Assembly: GCA_964019695.1 (NCBI GenBank)
Contig: OZ026520.1
Span: 29,546,120 to 29,610,119 of the forward strand
Reading direction: 5' to 3'
Length of the DNA: 64,000 nucleotides
Source of the DNA: Loripinus fragilis
Lineage: Eukaryota > Mollusca > Bivalvia > Lucinida > Lucinidae
Shown here: positions 44,101-58,529 of the stretch, in pieces
Layout of the letters: each line of letters begins with the position of its first letter
How positions within the stretch are numbered: position 1 is the stretch's first letter
Program-made: the position numbers and the translations under genes
Notes under the pieces: model-generated
Told to the model about the DNA's origin: nothing
The model's database searches: none
Seen by the model: the letters and a program-made list of their open reading frames with translations, nothing else

Positions 44101-44880
44101 GAACAATGTAAATAACAGACTGGGCTGTGTTATTATCTGTTAAAATGTACGGAACAATGTAAATAACAGACCAGGCTGAGTGCTTAGCTGGTTTAATGCA
44201 CGGAACAACGTAAATAACAGGTTGGACTGCTGGTTCAGCTTTTAAAATGCACGGAACAATGTAAATAACAGAACAGACTGAGTGTTCAGCTGTTTTAATG
44301 CATGGAACAATGTAAATAACAGGCCCGGCTGCGCTATGATCTGTTAAAATGCACGGAACAATGTAAATAACAGGCAAGGCTGCTGGTTCAGCTGTTAAAA
44401 TGCACGGAACAATGTAAATAACAGACCAGGCTGTGTTATTTTCTGTTAAAATGCACGGAACAATGTAAATAACAGGCCGGGCTGAGTGATTAGCTGTTAT
44501 AATGCATGGAACAATGTAAATAACAGGCGAGGCTGCTGGTTCAGCTGTTAAATTGCATGGAACAATGTAAATTACAGGCTAGGCTGCGAAATCATCTGTT
44601 AAAATGCACAAAACAATGTTAATAACAGGCCAGGCTGAGTGATCAGCTGTTATAATGCATGGAACAATGTAAATAACAGGCCTGGCTGCGGGATCAGCTG
44701 TTTAAATGCATGGAACAATGTAAATAACAAGCCATCTGCGTAATCATCTATTAAAATGCTCGGAACAATGTAATTTACAGGCTGGACTGCTTGTTCAGCT
44801 GTTAAAATGCACTGAACAATGTAAATAACAGACTGGGCTGTGTTTTTATCTGTTAAAATGTACGGAACAATGTAAATAAC
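41166..44880 (+). repeat. 713-bp higher-order repeat in family B
   Basis: The marker GCCTGGCTGCGGGATCAGC recurs at 41166, 41828, 42541, 43254, 43967 and 44680. Spacings are 662 and then four times 713 bp. A 713-bp block is 14 monomers minus one base; the 662-bp block lacks one monomer. Blocks differ by only a few bases. Confidence 0.92.
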
Positions 44881-45949
44881 AGGCCGGGCTGAGTGATTAG
44901 CTGTTATAATGCACAGAACAATAAAAATTACAGGCCAGGCGTCACGATTAACGGTTAAAATGCACATTACAATGTAAATAAAAGGCCAGGCTGCTAGTTC
45001 AGCTGTTAAAACGCACGGAACAATGTAAATAACAGACCAGGCTGAGTGATTAGCTGGTATAATGCACGGAACAACGTAAAAAACAGGTCGGGCTGCTGGT
45101 TCAGCTGTAACAATGCACGGAACAATATAAACAACAGGACGGGCTGAGTGTTCAGCTGTTATAATGCACGGAACAATGTAAATAACATGTTGGGCTGCGT
45201 GATAAACGGTTAATATGCATGGAACAATGAAAATAACAAGCAAGGCTGCGTAATCATCTGTTAAAATGCTCAGATCAATGTAAATAACAGGCCGTGCTTA
45301 GTGATCAGCTCTTATAATGAATAGACAAATGTAAATTACAGGCTGGGCTGAGCGATTTACGGTTAAAATGCATGAAACAATGTAAATAACAGGCCAGGCT
45401 GCTGGTTCAGCTGTAAAAATGCACGGAAAAATGTAAATAACAGGCCAGATAGAGTGATCAGCTGTTATAATGAATGGAACAATGTAAACAACAGGCCGGG
45501 CTGAGTGATAAGCTGTTATAATGCACGGAACAATGTAAATAACAGCCAAGCTGCGAGATTATCTGTTATGATGCACGGAACAATGTAAACAACAGGCCGT
45601 GCTGAGTGATGAGCTGTTATATTGCATGGAACCATGTAAATAACAGGCGAGGCTGCTGGTTCAGCTGTTAAATTGCATGGAACAATGTAAATTACAGGCT
45701 AGGCTGCGAAATCATCTGTTAAAATGCACAGAACAATGTTAATAACAGGCCAGGCTGAGTGATCAGCTGTTATAAAGCATGGAACAATGTAAATAACAGG
45801 CCTGGCTGCGGAATCAGCTGTTTAAATGCATGGAACAATGTAAATAACAAGCCGTCTGCATAATTATCTATTAAAATGCTCGGAACAATGTAATTTACAG
45901 GCTGGGCTGCTTGTTCAGCTGTTAAAATGCACGGAACAATGTAAATAAC

Positions 45950-48900
45950 AGACAGGGCTGTGTTATTATCTGTTAACATGTACGGAACAATGTAAAAAAC
46001 AGGCCATGCTGCTAGGTTCAGCTGTTACAATCCACGGAACAATGTTAATAACAGGCTGGGCTGAGTGATTAGCTGGTATAATGCACGGAACAAAGTAAAT
46101 AACAGGTTGGGCTGCTGGTTCAGCTTTAAAAATGCACGGAACAATGTAAATAACAGGCCATGCTGCTAGGTTCAGCTGTTACAATGCACGGAACAATGTA
46201 AATAACAGGCCAGGCTGAGTGATTAGCTGCTATAATGCCCAGAACAATAAAAATAACAGGCCAGGCTTCGTGATTAACGGTTAAAATGCACATTACAGTG
46301 AAGATAAACGGCCAGGCTGCTGGTTCAGCTGTTAAAATGCACGAAACTATGTAAATAACAGGCCAGGCTGAGTGATTAGCTGGTATAATGCACGGAACAA
46401 CGTAAATAACAGGTTGGGCTGCTGGTTTAGCTTTTAAAATGCACGGATCAACTTAAATAACAGGACGGGCTGAGTGTTCAGCTGTTATAATGCATGAAAC
46501 AATGTAAATAACAGGCCTGGCTGCGCTATTATCTGTGAAAATGCATGGAACAATGTAAATAAAAGGCAAGGCTGGTGGTTCAGCTGTTAAAATGCACGGA
46601 ACAATGTAAATAACAGACCAGGCTGTGTTATTATCGATTAAAATGTACGGAACAACGAAATAACAGGCCTTCTGCTGGTTCAGCTGTTAAAATGCATGGA
46701 ACAATGTAAATAACAGGCGGGGCTGAGTGATTAGCTGTTATAATGCACGGAACAATAAAAATAACAGGCCAGGCTTCGCGATTAACGGTTAAAATGCACA
46801 TTACAATGTAAATAACAGGCCAGGCTGCTAGTTCAGCTGTTAAAATGCACGTGACAATGTAAATAACAGGCCAGGCTGAGTGATTAGCTGGTATAATGCA
46901 CAGAACAACGTAAATAACAGGTCGGGCCGCTGGTCCATCTGTTAAAATGCACAGAACAATGTAAAAAACAGGCCGGGCTGGGTGATCAGCTGTTATAATG
47001 CATGGTTTAATGTAAATAACAGGCTGGGCTTCGTGATCAGCTGTAAAAATGCATGGAACAATGTAAGCAATAGGCTCGGCTACGAGATCAGCTTTATAGT
47101 GCACGGAACAATGTAACTGACAGGTCTGGCTGCGTGATCAGGTGTTAAAATGCACGGAACAATGTAAATAACAGGCCGGGCCGAGTGATTAGCTGTTATA
47201 ATGCACGTAACAATAAAAATAACAGGCCAGGCTTCGCGATTAACGGTTAAAATGCACATTACAATGTAAATAACAGGCCAGGCTATTGGTTCAGCTGTTA
47301 AAATGCACGGAACAATGTAGATAACATGCTAGGCTGAGTGATTAGCTGGTATAATGCACGAAACAACGTAAATAACAGGTCGGGCCGCTGTTCCATCTGT
47401 TAAAATGCACAGAACAATGTAAATAACAGGCCGGGCTGAGTGATCAGCTGTTATAATGCATGGTTTAATGTAAATAACAGGCTGGGCGTCGTTATCAGCT
47501 GTAAAAATGTATGGAACAATGTAAGCAATAGGCTTGGCTACGAGATCAGCTTTTTAGTGCACGGAACAATGTAACTGACAGGTCTGGCTGCGAGTTCAGG
47601 TGTTAAAATGCACAGAAAAATGTAAATAACAGGCTAGGCTGCTGGTTCAGCTGTTAAAATGCACGGAACAATGGAAATAACAGGTCAAGTTGGGTCATCA
47701 GCTGTTATATTGAACAATGTATATAACATGCAGGGCTGCTGGTTCAGCTGTTAATGCACAGAACAATGTGAATAACAGGCTCGGCTGCGTAATCATCTGT
47801 TTAAATGCGCATAACAATGTTAATAACAGGCCAGGCTGCGTAATCATCTGTTAAAATGCACGGATCAATGTTAATAACAGCCTGGGCTGCTGGTTCAGCT
47901 GTTAAAATGCACGGAACAATTAAAATAACAGGCCAGGCTTAGTGATCAGCTGTTATAATGCACGGAACAATTAAAATAACAGGCCAGGCTTAGTGATCAG
48001 CTGTTATAATGCACGGAACAATGTAAATAACAGGCAGGGCTGTGTTATTATCTGTTAACATGTACGGAAGAATGTAAATAACAGGCCATGCTGCTAGGTT
48101 CAGCTGTTACAATCCACGGAACAATGTTAATAACAGGCTGGGCTGAGTAATTAGCTGGTATAATGCACGGAACAAAGTAAATAACAGGTTGGGCTGCTGG
48201 TTCAGCTTTAAAAATGCACGGAACAATGTAAATAACAGGCCAGGCTGAGTGATTAGCTGCTATAATGCCCAGAACAATAAAAATAACAGGCCAGGCTTCG
48301 TGATTAACGGTTAAAATGCACATTACAGTGAAGATAAACGGCCAGGCTGCTGGTTCAGCTGTTAAAATGCACGAAACTATGTAAATAACAGGCAAGGCTG
48401 AGTGATTAGCTGGTATAATGCACGGAACAACGTAAATAACAGGTTGGGCTGCTGGTTTAGCTTTTAAAATGCACGGAACAACTTAAATAACAGGACGGGC
48501 TGAGTGTTCAGCTGTTATAATGCATGAAACAATGTAAATAACAGGCCTAGCTGCGCTATTATCTGTGAAAATGCATGGAACAATGTAAATAACAGGCAAG
48601 GCTGGTGGTTCAGCTGTTAAAATGCACGGAACAATGTAAATAACAGACCAGGCTGTGTTATTATCGATTAAAATGTACGGAACAACGAAATAACAGGCCT
48701 TCTGCTGGTTCAGCTGTTAAAATGCATGGAACAATGTAAATAACAGGCGGGGCTGAGTGATTAGCTGCTATAATGCACGGAACAATAAAAATAACAGGCC
48801 AGGCTTCGCGATTAACGGTTAAAATGCACATTACAATGTAAATAACAGGCCAGGCTGCTAGTTCAGCTGTTAAAATGCACGGAACAATGTAAATAACAGG

Positions 48901-49960
48901 CCAGGCTGGGTGATCAGCTGTTATAATGCATGGTTTAATGTAAATAACAGGCTGGGCTTCGTGATCAACTGTAAAAATGCATGGAACAATGTAAGCAATA
49001 GGCTCGGCTACGAGATCAGCTTTATAGTGCACGGAACAATGTAACTGACAGGTCTGGCTGCGTGATCAGGTGTTAAAATGCACGGAACAATGTAAATAAC
49101 AGGCCGGGCCGAGTGATTAGCTGTTATAATGCACGTAACAATAAAAATAACAGGCCAGGCTTCGCGATTAACGGTTAAAATGCACATTACAATGTAAATA
49201 ACAGGCCAGGCTATTGGTTCAGCTGTTAAAATGCACGGAACAATGTAGATAACAGGCTAGGCTGAGTGATTAGCTGGTATAATGCACGAAACAACGTAAA
49301 TAACAGGTCGGGCCGCTGTTCCATCTGTTAAAATGCACAGAACAATGTAAATAACAGGCCGGGCTGAGTGATCAGCTGTTATAATGCATGGTTTAATGTA
49401 AATAACAGGCTGGGCGTCGTTATCAGCTGTAAAAATGTATGGAACAATGTAAGCAATAGGCTTGGCTACGAGATCAGCTTTTTAGTGCACGGAACAATGT
49501 AACTGACAGGTCTGGCTGCGAGTTCAGGTGTTAAAATGCACAGAAAAATGTAAATAACAGGCTAGGCTGCTGGTTCAGCTGTTAAAATGCACGGAACAAT
49601 GGAAATAACAGGTCAAGTTGGGTCATCAGCTGTTATATTGAACAATGTATATAACATGCAGGGCTGCTGGTTCAGCTGTTAATGCACAGAACAATGTGAA
49701 TAACAGGCTCGGCTGCGTAATCATCTGTTTAAATGCGCATAACAATGTTAATAACAGGCCAGGCTGCGTAATCATCTGTTAAAATGCACGGATCAATGTT
49801 AATAACAGCCTGGGCTGCTGGTTCAGCTGTTAAAATGCACGGAACAATTAAAATAACAGGCCAGGCTTAGTGATCAGCTGTTATAATGCACGGAACAATT
49901 AAAATAACAGGCCAGGCTTAGTGATCAGCTGTTATAATGCACGGAACAATGTAAATAACA
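45950..49960 (+). repeat. About 2-kb higher-order duplication in family B
   Basis: Two long copies start at about 45,950 and 48,033 (marker TGTTAACATGTACGG at 45,971 and 48,053). The second is about 150 bp shorter through loss of whole monomers, for example around 48,900. A shared private variant, TGCATGGTTTAATG, marks both. Confidence 0.85.
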
Positions 49961-52900
49961 GGCAGGGCTGCGTGATTAACGGTTAAAATGCATGGAACAA
50001 TGAAAATAACAAGCAAGGCTGCGTTATCATCTTTTAAAATGCTCAGAACAATGTAAATAACAGGCCATGCTAAGAAATAAGCTCTTATAAAGAACGGACC
50101 AATGTAAATAACAGGCTGGGCTGCGTGATTTACGGTTAAAATGCACGGAACAATGTTAATAACAGGCCAGGCTGCTGGTGCAGCTGTAAATATGCACGGA
50201 AAAATGTAAATAACAGGCCAGATAGAGTGATCAGCTGTTATAATGAATGGAACAATGTAAATAACAGGCCGGGCTGAGTGATAAGCTGTTATAATCCACG
50301 GAACAATGTAAATAACAGGCCAAGCTGCGAGATTATCTGTTATGATGCACATTGTTCCAATGTAAATAAAAGGCCGTGCTGAGTGTTGAGCTGTTATAAT
50401 GCATGGAACAATGTAAATAACAGGCGAGGCTGCTGGTTCAGCTGTTAAATTGAATGGAACAATGTAAATTACAGGCTAGGCTGCGTAATCATCTGTTTAA
50501 ATGCACAGAACAATGTTAATAATAGGCCAGGCTGAGTGATCAGCTGTTATAATGCATGGAACAATGTAAATAACAGGCCTGGCTGCAGGATCAGCTGTTA
50601 AAATGCATGGAACAATGTAAATAACAAGCCATCTGCGTTATCATCTATTAAAATGCTCGGAACAATGTAATTTACAGGCTGGGCTGCTTGTTCAGCTGTT
50701 AAAATGCATTGAACAATGTAAATAACAGGCCGGGTTGAGTGATCAGCTGTTATAATGCATGGATTAATGTAAATAACAGGCTGGGCTTCTTGATCAGCTG
50801 TACAAATGCATGGAACAATGAAAACAAAGGCTTGGCTACGAGATCAGCTTTATAGTGCACGGAACAATGTAACTGACAGGTCTGGCTGCGTGATCAGCTG
50901 TTAAAATACATGTTAAAATACATGTTAAAATAAATGTAAATAACAGGCGAGGCTGCTGGCTCAGCTAATAAAATGCACGGAACAATGGAAATAACAGGTC
51001 AAGCTGTGTCATCAGCTGTTATATTGCACAGAACAATGTATATAACATGCAGGGCTGCTGGTTCAGCTGTTAATGCACAGAACAATGTGAATAACAGGTT
51101 TGGCTGCTTAATCATCTGTTTAAATGCACATAACAATGTTAATAACAGGCCAGGCTGCGTAATCATCTGTTAAAATGCACGGATCAATGTTAATGACAGC
51201 CTGGGCTGCTGGTTTAGCTGTTAGAATGCAAGGGACAATGTAAATATCAAAACTGGATGCATGATTATCTTTTAAATGCACCGAACAATTTAAAAACAGG
51301 CGAGGCTGCTGGTTTAGCTGTTAAAATGCACGGAACAATGCAAATAACAAGCCGGGCTGCATTATTATCTGTTAAAGTGCATGGAACAATGTAAATAACA
51401 GGCTGGGCTGCGTTTTTATCTCTTAAAATGCACGGATCAATGTTAATAACAACCTGGGCCGCTGTTCCATCTGTTAAAATGCACAGAACAATGTAAATAA
51501 CAGGCCGGGCTGAGTGATCAGCTGTTATAATGCATGGTTTAATGTAAATAACAGGCTGGGCTTCGTTATCAGCTGTAAAAATGTATGGAACAATGTAAGC
51601 AATAGGCTTGGCTACGAGATCAGCTTTTTAGTGCACGGAACAATGTAACTGACAGGTCTGGCTGCGTGATCAGGTGTTAAAATGCACAGAAAAATGTAAA
51701 AAACAGGCTAGGCTGCTGGTTCAGCTGTTAAAATGCACGGAACAATGGAAATAACAGGTCAAGTTGGGTCATCAGCTGTTATATTGAACAATGTATATAA
51801 CATGCAGGGCTGCTGGTTCAGCTGTTAATGCACAGAACAATGTGAATAACAGGCTCGGCTGCGTAATCATCTGTTTAAATGCGCATAACAATGTTAATAA
51901 CAGGCCAGGCTGCGTAATCATCTGTTAAAATGCACGGATCAATGTTAATAACAGCCTGGGCTGCTGGTTCAGCTGTTAAAATGCACGGAACAATTAAATA
52001 ACAGGCCAGGCTTAGTGATCAGCTGTTATAATGCACGGAACAATTAAAATAACAGGCCAGGCTTAGTGATCAGCTGTTATAATGCACGGAACAATGTAAA
52101 TAACAGACAGGGCTGCGTGATTAACGGTTAAAATGCATGGAACAATGAAAATAACAAGCAAGGCTGCGTAATCATCTTTTAAAATGCTCAGAACAATGTA
52201 AATAACAGGCCATGCTAAGAAATAAGCTCTTATAAAGAACGGACCAATGTAAATAACAGGCTGGGCTGCGTGATTTACGGTTAAAATGCACGGAACAATG
52301 TTAATAACAGGCCAGGCTGCTGGTGCAGCTGTTAAAATGCACGGAAAAATGTAAATAACAGGCCAGATAGAGTGATCAGCTGTTATAATGAATGGAACAA
52401 TGTAAATAACAGGCCGGGCTGAGTGATAAGCTGTTATAATCCACGGAACAATGTAAATAACAGGCCAAGCTGCGAGATTATCTGTTATGATGCACATTGT
52501 TCCAATGTAAATAAAAGGCCGTGCTGAGTGTTGAGCTGTTATAATGCATGGAACAATGTAAATAACAGGCGAGGCTGCTGGTTCAGCTGTTAAATTGCAT
52601 GGAACAATGTAAATTACAGGCTAGGCTGCGTAATCATCTGTTTAAATGCACAGAACAATGTTAATAATAGGCCAGGCTGAGTGATCAGCTGTTATAATGC
52701 ATGGAACAATGTAAATCACAGGCCTGGCTGCGGGATCAGCTGTTAAAATGCATGGAACAATGTAAATAACAAGCCATCTGCGTAATCATCTATTAAAATG
52801 CTCGGAACAATGTAATTTACAGGCTGGGCTGCTTGTTCAGCTGTTAAAATGCATTGAACAATGTAAATAACAGGCCGGGCTGAGTGATCAGCTGTTATAA

Positions 52901-53602
52901 TGCATGGATTAATGTAAATAACAGGCTGGGCTTCTTGATCAGCTGTACAAATGCATGGAACAATGAAAACAATAGGCTTGGCTACAAGATCAGCTTTATA
53001 GTGCACGGAACAATGTAACTGACAGGTCTGGCTGCGTGATCAGCTGTTAAAATACATGTTAAAATACATGTTAAAATAAATGTAAATAACAGGCGAGGCT
53101 GCTGGTTCAGCTAATAAAATGCACGGAACAATGGAAATAACAGGTCAAGCTGTGTCATCAGCTGTTATATTGCACAGAACAATGTATATAACATGCAGGG
53201 CTGCTGGTTCAGCTGTTAATGCACAGAACAATGTGAATAACAGGTTTGGCTGCTTAATCATCTGTTTAAATGCACATAACAATGTTAATAACAGGCCAGG
53301 CTGCGTAATCATCTGTTAAAATGCACGGATCAATGTTAATGACAGCCTGGGCTGCTGGTTTAGCTGTTAGAATGCAAGGGACAATGTAAATATCAAAACT
53401 GGATGCATGATTATCTTTTAAATGCACCGAACAATGTAAAAACAGGCGAGGCTGCTGGTTTAGCTGTTAAAATGCACGGAACAATGCAAATAACAAGCCG
53501 GGCTGCATTATTATCTGTTAAAATGCACGGAACAATGTAAATAACGGGCTGGGCTGCGTTTTTATCTCTTAAAATGCACGGATCAATGTTAATAACAGCC
53601 TG
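49311..53602 (+). repeat. 2,146-bp higher-order duplication in family B
   Basis: GGCCGCTGTTCCATCTG occurs at 49311 and 51457. Matched private marks are 2,145-2,146 bp apart. These are an 8-base inversion (ATTGTTCC at 50351 and about 52,496) and a triplicated ACATGTTAAAAT segment (50,906 and 53,051). Copies are nearly identical. Confidence 0.9.
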
Positions 53603-56600
53603 GGCTGCTGATTCAGCTGTTAAAATGCACGGAACAATGTAAATAACAGACCGGGCTGCTGGTTCAGCTGTTAAAATGCATGGAACAATGTAAATAAGAG
53701 GCTGGGCTGAGTGATTAGCTGTTATAATGCACAGAACAATGTAAATAACAGGACGAACTGCGTGATTATCTCTTAAAACTGCACAGATCAATGTAAATAA
53801 CAGCCCGGGCTGCTGGTTCAGCTGTTAAAATGCACGGAACAATGTAAATAACAGACCCGGCTGTGTTATTATCTGTTAAAATGTACCGAACAATGTAAAT
53901 AACAGGCAGTGCTGCTGGTTTAGCTGTTAAAATGCATGGAACAATGTAAATAACAGCCCGGGCTGCTGGTTCAGCTGCTATAATGAATCGAACAATGTAA
54001 ATAACAGGCCGGGCTGAGTCATCAGCTGTTAAAATGCACATAGCAATGTAAATAACAGGCAGTGCTGCTGGTTTAGCTGTTAAAATGCATGGAACAATGT
54101 TAATAAAAGGCCAGGCTGCTGGTTCAGATGCTATAATGAATCGAACAATGTAAATAACAGGCCGGGCTGCGTAATCATCTGTTAAAATGGACGGAAAAAT
54201 GTAAATGACAACCGGGGTCACTGGTTAAGCTGTTAAAATGCACGGAACAATGTAAATAACAGGCCGGTCTGCATTATTATATGTTAAAATACACGGAACA
54301 ATGTAAATAACAGGCCGGGCTGTGTGATTACCTCTTAAAATGCACGGAACAATGTAAAAAAACAGGCGAGGCTGCTGGTAAAGCTGTTAAAATGCACGGA
54401 ACAATGTAAATAACAGGCTGGGCTGTGTCATCAGCTGTTTTATAGTGGATGTAACAATGTAAATGACAGGCAAAGCTGCTGGTTTAGCTGTTTAAATGCA
54501 CTGAACAATGTAAATAACAGGCCAGGCTGAGTTATCAGCTGTTTGAATGCACAGAACAATATGAATAACAGGTGGGGCTGCGTAATCATCTTTTAAAATG
54601 CATGGAACAATGTAAATAACAGGTCGGGCTACTGGTTTAGCTGTTAAAATGCACGGAACTATGTAAATAACATACAGTTCTGCTGGTTTAGCTGTTAAAA
54701 TGCACGGAACTATGTAAATAACATACAGTTCTGCTGGTTCAGCTGTTTAAATGCAAAGAACAATGTGAATAACAGGCTGGGTTTCGTAATCATCTGTTTA
54801 AATGTATATAACAATGTTAATAACAGGCAGGCCAGGCTGCGTAATCATCTGTTAAAATGCCTGGATCAATGTGTATAGCAGCCCGGGCCGCTGGTTCAGC
54901 TGTTAAAATGCACAGAACAATGTAAATAACAGGTCGGGCTGCTGGTTCAGCTGTTTAAATTCACAGAACAATGTGAATAACAGGCTGGGCTGCGTAATCA
55001 TCTGTTAAAATGCATGGATCAATGTTAATAACAGCCCGGGCCGCTGGATCAGCTGTTAAAATGCACAGAACAATGTAAATAACAAGCCGGGCAGCGTGAT
55101 TATCTCTTAAATGCACAGAATATTGTAAATAATAGGCGAGGCTGCTGGGTTAGCTGTTAAAATGCACGGAACAATGTAAATAACAGGCCGGGCTGAGTCA
55201 TCAGCTGTTAAAATGCACATAACAATGTGAAGAACGGGTGGGGCTGCGTAATCATCTGTTAAAATGCACGGAACAATGTAAATTAAAGGCAGGGCTGAGT
55301 CATCAACTTTTATATAGCACAGAACAATGTAAATAACATGCAGGGCTGCTGGTTCAGCTGTTAAAATGCACATAACAATGTTAATAACAGGCCAGGCTGC
55401 GTAATGATCTGTTAAAATGCACGGATCAATGTTAATAACAGCCTGGGCCGCTGGTTTAGCTGTTAAAGTGCAAAGAACACTGTAAATAACAAGCCGGGCT
55501 GCGTGATTATCTCCTAAATGCACGGAACAATGTAAATAACAGGCGAGGCTGCTGGTTTAGCTGTTAAAATGCACGGAACAGTTTAAATAACAGGCCATGC
55601 TGAGTCATCAGCTGTTTAAATGCACATAACAATGTGAATAACAGGTGGGGCTGCGTAATCATCTGTTAAAATGTACGAAACAATGTAAATAATAGGCCGA
55701 GTCACTGGTTCAGCTATTAAAATGCACAGAGCAATGTGAATAACAGGCTGGGCTGCGTAATCATCTGTTTAAATGCACATAACAATGTTAATAACAGGCC
55801 AGGCTGCGTAATGATCTGTTAAAATGCACGGATCAATGTAAATAACAGCGGCGGGGCTGCGTGATTATCTCTAAAAATGCATGGAACAATGTAAATAACA
55901 GGCTGGGCTTCGTAATTATATCTTTAAAGGCACGGAAGAATATAAATAACAGGCGGGGTTGCGTGATTAACGGTTAAAATGCACAAAACAATGTAAATAA
56001 AATGCCAGGCTGCTAGTTTAGCTGTTTAAATGCACGGAACAATGTAAATAACAGACCCGGCTGAGTGGTCAGCTGTTATAATGCGCGGAACAATGTAAAT
56101 AACAGGTCAGGCTGGTGGTTTAACTGTTAAAATGCACGGAACAATGTTAATAACAGGACAGGCTGCGAAATCATCTGTTAAAATGCACCGAACAATGAAA
56201 ATAGCAGGCTGGGCTGATTGTTCATTTGTTGTAATGCACGGCACAATGTAAATAACCGACGGGCCTGCGTTATTATCTGTTAAAATTCATGGCACAATGT
56301 AAATAACAGGACGGGCTGCTGGTTCAGCTGTTGAAATATTCAGAATAATGTAAATAACGGACCCGCTGCGTAATCATCTGCTAAAATGCACATAACAATA
56401 ATAACAGGCCAGGCTGCATAATCATCTGTTAAAATGCACGGAACAATGTAAATAACAGGCCGGGCCGCTGTTTCAGCTGTTAAAATGCACGGAACAATGT
56501 AAATAACAGGCAGGCAGGGCTGCTGGTTCAGTTGTTAAAATGTACGGAACAATGTAACAAACAGGCGGGGCTGCGTCATCGTCTGTTAAAATGCACAGAA

Positions 56601-58529
56601 CAATGTAAATAACAGGCACGTCTGCGTGATTAACGGTTAAAATGCACAAAACAATGTTAACAATAGGCAAGGATGATGGTTCAGCCGTTAAATGCATTAA
56701 ACAATGTAAATAACAGGCCGGGCTGAGTGATCAGCTGTTATAATGCACAGAACAATGTAAATAACAGGCAGGTCTGCGTGATTAACGGTTAAAATGCACA
56801 AAACAATGTTAACAACAGGCCAGGATGATGGTTCAGCCGTTAAAATGCATTAAACAATGTAAATAACTGGCCGGGCTGAGTGATCAGCTGTTATAATGCA
56901 CGGAACAATGTAAATAAGAAGCTGGGCTACTGCTCCAGCTGTTTAAATGCACGGAATAATGTAAATAACAGGCTGGGCTGCTGCTCCAGCTGTTTAAATG
57001 CACGGAACGATCTAATTGACAGGCCTGGTTGAGTAATCAGCTGTTATAATGCACGGAACAATGTAAATAACAGGCCGGGCTGCTGGTTCAGCTGTTAAAA
57101 TGCACGAAACAATGTAAATAACAGGCCTGGCTGTGTAATCATCTGTTAAAATGCACATAACAATAATAACAGGCCAGGCTGCAAAATCATCTGTTAAAAT
57201 GTACGGAACAATGTAAATAACAGGCTGGGCTGCGTAATCATCTGTTAAAATGTACGGAACAATGTAAATAACAGGCAGGGCTGTGTAATCATCTGTTTAA
57301 ATGCACGGAACAATGTGGATAACAGGTCGGGCTGCTGGTTCAGCTGTTAAAATGCACGGAACAATGTAAATAACGGGCTGGGCTGCATAATCATCGGTTA
57401 AAATGCACAGAACAATATAAATAACAGGCCAGGCTGAGTGATCAGCTGTTATAATACATGGAAGAATCTAAAAAACAGGCCGGACTGCGGGATCAGCTGT
57501 TATAATGCGCGGAACAATGTTAATAACAGGCCCTGCCGATGGTTCAGCTGTTTAAATGCACGGAAAAAATGTAAATAACAGGCTTGGCTGCGTAATTATC
57601 TGTTAGAATCCACCGAACATTGTAAATCACAAGCCAAACTGCGTAATCATCTGTTAAAATGCACGGAGCTTAAAATGCACGAGCAATGTAAATAACAGAC
57701 CACGCTGAGTGATCAGCTGTTAAAATGCATTTAACAATGTAAATAACAGCCAGGGCTGAGTGATCAGCTGCTAAATGCACGAAACAATGTTTATAATAGG
57801 TCGGGCTGATGATTCAGCTGTTGAAATGCACGGAAAAATGTAAATAACAGGCCAGGCTGCGTGATTAACAGTTAAAATGCACGGAACAATGTAAATAACA
57901 GGACAGGCTGCTAGTTCAGCCGTTAAAATACACGATACAATGTAAATAATAGGCCGGGTTGAGTGATCAGCTGTTATAATGCACGGAACAAGGTAAATAA
58001 CAGGCTAGGATGCTGGTTCAGCTGTTAAAATGCACGGAACAATATTAATAACAGGCCGGGCTGAGTGATCATCTGTTATAATGCACGGAATAATGTAAAT
58101 AACAGGCGGGGCTGCTGGTTCAGCTGTTAAAATGCACGGAACAATGTAAATAACAGGCAGGGCTGCCTAACCATCTGTTAAAATACACGGAACAATGTAA
58201 ATAACAGGCCAGGCTGAGTGTTCAGCTGTTATAATGCACGGAGCTTAAAATGCATGAGCAATGTAAATAACAGACCAAGCTGAGTGATCAGCTGTTAAAA
58301 TGCATTTAACAATGTAAATAACTGCTCGGGCTGAGTGATCAGCTGCTAAATGCACGGAACAATGTTAATAACAGGCCAGGCTGCTGGTTCAGCTGTAAAA
58401 ATGCACGGAACAATGTAAATAACAGACCGGACTGAGTGATCAGCTGTTATAATAAATGGAACAATGTAAATTACAGGCCGGGCTGAGTGATCAGCTGTTA
58501 TAATGCATGGAACAATGTAAATAACAGGC

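Larger units (their letters stand above)
39932..58529 (+). repeat. 51-bp satellite (family B), main orientation, about 365 copies
   Basis: The consensus unit is AACAGGCCGGGCTGAGTGAT, CAGCTGTTATAATGCACGG, AACAATGTAAAT. Recurrent monomer types differ in the middle: GAGTGATCAGCTG, CTGGTTCAGCTG, GCGTAATCATCTG and GCGTGATTAACGG. The period of 51 keeps reading frames open, giving 17-residue repeats (PVIYIVPCILTAEPA-like) on the minus strand. Frames are broken repeatedly by indels and stops, so this is not called coding. It abuts family A with no spacer on the left. Confidence 0.95.

Noticed and set aside
40384..56697. Dozens of minus-strand open frames with 17-residue repeats (60-197 aa) taken as a repeat-protein gene family
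   Set aside because: They follow the 51-bp satellite period, have no constant start or end, no splice structure, and are broken by indels and stops between monomers.
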